64,000 nucleotides of DNA from UBA7672 sp963738625 (GTDB lineage: Bacteria > Pseudomonadota > Alphaproteobacteria > Caulobacterales > Hyphomonadaceae). The notes beneath the pieces are model-generated. The model was not told where the DNA came from, did not search any database, and saw nothing but the letters and a program-made list of their open reading frames with translations. The stretch is taken from the NCBI GenBank assembly GCA_963738625.1, contig CAVTXH010000003.1, positions 558,001 through 622,000 on the forward strand, read 5' to 3'. Both the position numbers and the translations under genes were made by a program. Below are positions 60,941 through 64,000 of this stretch, piece by piece. Position 1 is the first letter of the stretch. The number at the start of each line of letters is the position of its first letter.

Positions 60941-61794
60941 TCCGGCTGCGGGCTCACCAGCGGACCATAGAGGTCGGTGCGGCGGTCGCGGAAGAAGCCC
61001 CAGGCCGCGCGGGCGCGATCGACCTCGTCCATGTCGACCGTGGCGATGGCGACGCCCTCTTGCGTACGGTTGAGATCGGACATGATCTCGCCCGTGTGGT
61101 CGGAGATGAACGACGTGCCGTAGAATTTCTGCCCGCCCTCGTCGCCTACCCGGTTGGCGGCGGCGACAGGCGTTACGTTGGAGACGGCATGGCCCAGCAT
61201 CGCCCGGCGCCAGCGCGCCGCCGTGTCGAGGCTCGCATCATGCGGCTCGGAGCCGATGGCGGTGGGGTAGAGCAACACATCAGCGCCCATCAGCGCCATG
61301 GCGCGCGCAGTTTCGGGGAACCATTGGTCCCAGCAGATGCCGACGCCGATCTTGCCCCTCTTCGTGTCCCAGACGCGGAAGCCGGTGTCGCCGGGGCGGA
61401 AATAGTATTTCTCCTGATAGCCGGGTCCGTCGGGGATGTGCGACTTGCGATAGACGCCGAGCAGAGAGCCATCCGCATCCGCCATGACCACGGAGTTGTA
61501 GTAGGCCGGGCCCGCCTTCTCGAAGATCGACACGGGGATGACGACGCCGAGTTCGCCGGCGAGCTTCGCCATGACGACGACGCCAGGATCGGATTTCCAC
61601 GGATGGGCGCGCGCGAAGTTCGCCTCTTCCTGCGTCCTGCAGAAATAGTGGCCCTGGAAGAGTTCGGACGGGAGGATGACATCCGCGCCCTTGCCCGCCG
61701 CCTCGCGCACGAGTTCGGAGATGCGCTTGATGTTCTTCGCGGGGTCGTCGCTGAGCGCCGTCTGCAGGACGGCGAGCGTGATCTTGCGGGACAT
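60937..61794 (-). CDS. aguB: N-carbamoylputrescine amidase
   Basis: A 285-residue nitrilase-superfamily enzyme: Glu of PSELFQGHYFC, Lys of YRKSHIPDGPGYQEKYYF, and catalytic Cys of KIGVGICWDQWFPE form the triad. SEPHDASLDTAARWRRAMLGHA fits the AguB branch, which hydrolyses N-carbamoylputrescine to putrescine. It follows aguA on the same strand with 21 bases between, the usual pairing. Confidence 0.93.
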   Translation of the reverse strand: MSRKITLAVLQTALSDDPAKNIKRISELVREAAGKGADVILPSELFQGHYFCRTQEEANFARAHPWKSDPGVVVMAKLAGELGVVIPVSIFEKAGPAYYNSVVMADADGSLLGVYRKSHIPDGPGYQEKYYFRPGDTGFRVWDTKRGKIGVGICWDQWFPETARAMALMGADVLLYPTAIGSEPHDASLDTAARWRRAMLGHAVSNVTPVAAANRVGDEGGQKFYGTSFISDHTGEIMSDLNRTQEGVAIATVDMDEVDRARAAWGFFRDRRTDLYGPLVSPQPD

Positions 61795-61815
61795 GTTCGC
61801 CTCCTGCTTTGCCTG

Positions 61816-62829
61816 TTACTGGGGCTGCTGCTGGGTGATGCAGTGGAACGCGCCGCCGCCGGTGAGAATATGGCGCGCGGACAGGCCGACAACCGTGCGG
61901 CCCGGGAAAAGCGGCTTCAGCGCCTCGACAGCCGTCTTTGCGCTGGCCGTGCCGTAGGTGGGCACGACGACCGCTGAGTTGCCGATCAGAAAGTTCATGT
62001 GGCTGGCGGGCATGGGCTCGCCCTCCTCGCCCTCGACCAGGCCGGGGGACGGTATGCGGATGACCTGCAGCATGCGACCTCGCGCATCGCGCTGGCCTTT
62101 CAGGGCGGCGGCAATCTCGTCCAGACGATCGGCGTTCGGGTCGTCGACGTTGGCGGGCGACTGGCAGACGACCACGCCCGGCGCGACGAAGCGGGCGATG
62201 TTGTCGATATGGCCGTCGGTATGGTCGTTCATCAGGCCGCGCTCGATCCAGATGACGCGCTTCATGCCCAGCGCCTCGCGCAGGAAGGCCTCGGCCTTCG
62301 CCTCGGTCATGCCCGGATTGCGGTTGGGGTTGAGAAGGCATTCGCGTGTGGTAAGGACCGTCCCTTCGCCATCCCAGTCGAGCGCCCCGCCCTCAAGCAC
62401 CTTGTCGTGACGTACGGCATCGGCCGCAGCGCCGCGCGCGACGAACTCGCCGACCTCGTCGTCATGATCGAGCAGGTATTTCCCGCCCCAGCCATTGAAG
62501 GTGAAGAGGCTGCACGTGTCGTTCGAGGCGAAGATCGGCCCCGTGTCGCGCAGCCAGATGTCGCCGTAGCGGGCCTGGACGATGTCGCAGAAATCGCCCA
62601 CGGCGCGCTCCGCCGAGAGCAGCGCCTCGGGACCGTGCACCAGCAGCTTGACCTGATCGCCGGCCTGGCCGTCCGGGCCCGGCTGGCTGAGGGCGCGGAT
62701 CATCGCCGCGACTTCCTTCTGCGCCGGTTCGAGGTTCTCGAGCCAGAGATCGCCATCGGCCGGCCATGCCGTCCAGATCGCCGAATGCGGCGTCCATTCC
62801 GCCGGAGGATGAAGGCCTGCTTCGCTCAT
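61816..62829 (-). CDS. aguA: Agmatine deiminase
   Basis: A 337-residue guanidino-group-modifying enzyme. YGDIWLRDTGPIF, NGWGGKYL, VLEGGALDWDGEGTVLTTRECLLNPNRNP, LMNDHTDGHIDNIARFVAPG and the C-terminal GGGAFHCITQ with the nucleophilic Cys are complete. It converts agmatine to N-carbamoylputrescine, which AguB then hydrolyses. First gene of the aguAB unit. Confidence 0.95.
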   Translation of the reverse strand: MSEAGLHPPAEWTPHSAIWTAWPADGDLWLENLEPAQKEVAAMIRALSQPGPDGQAGDQVKLLVHGPEALLSAERAVGDFCDIVQARYGDIWLRDTGPIFASNDTCSLFTFNGWGGKYLLDHDDEVGEFVARGAAADAVRHDKVLEGGALDWDGEGTVLTTRECLLNPNRNPGMTEAKAEAFLREALGMKRVIWIERGLMNDHTDGHIDNIARFVAPGVVVCQSPANVDDPNADRLDEIAAALKGQRDARGRMLQVIRIPSPGLVEGEEGEPMPASHMNFLIGNSAVVVPTYGTASAKTAVEALKPLFPGRTVVGLSARHILTGGGAFHCITQQQPQ

Positions 62830-62913
62830 CGCGCCCCTCTATCAGTTGCGCGCCGCCGCACAAGTGGCGCAGGCGGGCCGGGATACAAGCAGCCGCATAT
62901 GGCCCCTTTCGCC

Positions 62914-62945
62914 CAAAAGAAAAGAGGCGGCCCCAAGGCCGCCTC
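62914..62945 (-). terminator. Rho-independent terminator after the Oar-like receptor gene
   Basis: On the minus strand GAGGCGGCC-TTGG-GGCCGCCTC is a perfect nine-pair stem followed by TTTTCTTTT. It ends transcription of the receptor gene before the agu genes. Confidence 0.85.
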
Positions 62946-62976
62946 TCAAATCTTGGAGATGCTTTCGCTGCGGACC

Positions 62977-64000
62977 CTAGAAGTTCCAGTTCACGCCGAA
63001 CTTCACGACCAGAGCGAGGCGCCAACGACGGTCGAGTCGAATTCACGCGCTGGATCCGAACGAGGTGGAAAACATAGCGGCCGTCGCTGTCGACGCTGGG
63101 TCGGCATCGACAGAACGCACCTGCCCGGGAAGCCAGCTCGTGGGGCACGCCCCACTTGTCGTTGATCATGTTGCCGATGTTCTCGAGGTGGCATGAACCC
63201 CGAACCGTCCTGCCCAGAAGCCGGTGGGGAAGTGCTGCGAGAGGCGTAAGGTCGAACTTGTTCGTCCACGAACCTCCTGGTCGTTGCGCGACGTTACCGC
63301 GCCGCGCGCGGCCGACATCTCCGCCATTGAAGACGGAGGCGGTTCGTAGGTGCTGAACTGACGTCGCACCGAGCGTGGTGGAGACGCGGCCGCGGTGTTG
63401 CGCGGGTCGGAGACAGGACGATCGGGTCGGTCGTGCCGGTCGGGACGTAGGCGAGCTGGCGCTTGCTGGAGAACGGGGTCTCGAGCGCCTGTTGTTGCCG
63501 AAGCGGCGTTGACGAAGTTGTAGCTATAGGGCGGGCCTTGTTGACCGACCGAACAGCGATAGGTTGGTTTGCAGTCCTCGGCCCAGGCGTGCTCCGTAGA
63601 CGTTGATCGTGAAACGGTGAGGGACCTCGTAGTCCGAGGTCGAGCCAGAGGAATGTTGACCGGATCGCGTGTCTGAAAGTTCGAGAAGTTGGAGAACGCC
63701 ACGGAAGACGTCATCGGGTTGGCGTCCTTGGCGTTCGTGTAGGCGTAGCCGAGGTCCAGTCGACGCCATTGTCATAGCCCTTCGCCAGCGAGGCGGAATA
63801 GAGCTGCGCGAAGGCATCTGGCGGAGTTGGTGAGGACGAAGTCGGCTGGTGTTGCCGGCATAGATCGGCCGGCCACGGCAGCGTCGGTGGGTCAGCGTAG
63901 AGCGCGTGCGGAACTGCGACCCGCTCGCGTTGGCTTCGGAAAGCAGCACATCGGCGTGCAGCGTGAAGTCATGTCGATACGGAATGCCGGAAGTCGAAAT
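62977..64000 (-). pseudogene. Oar-like TonB-dependent receptor, C-terminal part, frame-broken
   Basis: The reading frame ends at 62977-62979 with LVVKFGVNWNF, the aromatic C-terminus of an outer-membrane barrel. Upstream fragments in different frames read MTSSVAFSNFSNFQTRDPVN, SDYEVPHRFTINVYG and SYNFVNAASATTG, typical of the large Oar-type TonB receptors. Many small shifts occur within 1 kb, with a local texture unlike the rest of the window. Sequence error at a contig end is more likely than real decay. The gene runs off the right edge. Confidence 0.75.

Overview
This window is GC-rich, densely coded chromosomal DNA from an alphaproteobacterium, most likely Caulobacterales/Hyphomonadaceae or a close relative. 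That placement is an inference. It rests on a CcrM-type GANTC methyltransferase with GANTC sites and a CtrA-like box in its promoter, a PA0069-type radical SAM gene, a twin-transmembrane/PduO/ETF neighbourhood, a (2S)-methylsuccinyl-CoA dehydrogenase typical of the ethylmalonyl-CoA pathway, and many lipoprotein peptidases and esterases plus TonB receptors. No rRNA, tRNA, CRISPR array or insertion sequence was recognised.

Layout. 1-6.3 kb: mixed small genes (GST-like fragment, dienoyl-CoA-reductase-like SDR, two cupins, DUF2809, glyQ, a tRNA-type methyltransferase, DUF2007). 6.5-16.1 kb: isoprenoid and envelope genes (polyprenyl diphosphate synthase; a leftward run of ETF-ubiquinone oxidoreductase, two large TPR lipoproteins, ispE and a WecA/MraY-type transferase), then a uracil-DNA glycosylase. 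16.1-16.86 kb has no gene but a promoter-like start, strong hairpins and a palindromic repeat. 17-25 kb: alpha/beta hydrolase, radical SAM protein, ccrM, an HxlR regulator divergent from nitronate monooxygenase and GST, cytochrome P460, and a frameshifted secreted protein. 25.7-36 kb: mcd, a broken HEPN-like frame beside an orphan HigA, SGNH lipoprotein, an intact paralogue of the frameshifted protein, a MarR/nitroreductase/DUF4386 operon with palindromic operators, and two tandem exported methyltransferases. 36-48 kb: DUF6438, twin-TM protein, cobalamin adenosyltransferase, Uma2 and NADAR proteins, serine hydrolase, S9 peptidase, etfBA, and a tail-anchored GH46-like protein divergent from a membrane protein. 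48-51.6 kb: a repeat-rich stretch with GIY-YIG and DUF559 nucleases, an M20 peptidase and an NTF2-like lipoprotein. 51.6-57 kb: TonB receptor, GntR regulator, and an ATP-grasp plus FolC-like ligase pair. 57-62.8 kb: esterase, secreted unknown, murI, potassium channel, aguBA. 62.98-64 kb: an Oar-like TonB receptor full of frame breaks, which looks like poor sequence at a contig end.

How the genes fit together. ETF-QO, EtfAB and Mcd form an electron route from acyl-CoA oxidation to quinone; PduO could supply adenosylcobalamin to the mutase step of the same pathway. AguA and AguB convert agmatine to putrescine. The polyprenyl synthase, IspE and the sugar-phosphate transferase serve quinone and lipid-carrier synthesis. 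The least explained module is the ATP-grasp/FolC-like ligase pair, whose parts resemble a split cyanophycin synthetase, next to a GntR regulator and a TonB receptor with a GntR-type operator. The clearest unusual DNA structure is a DUF559 nuclease gene bounded on both sides by copies of one palindromic repeat.
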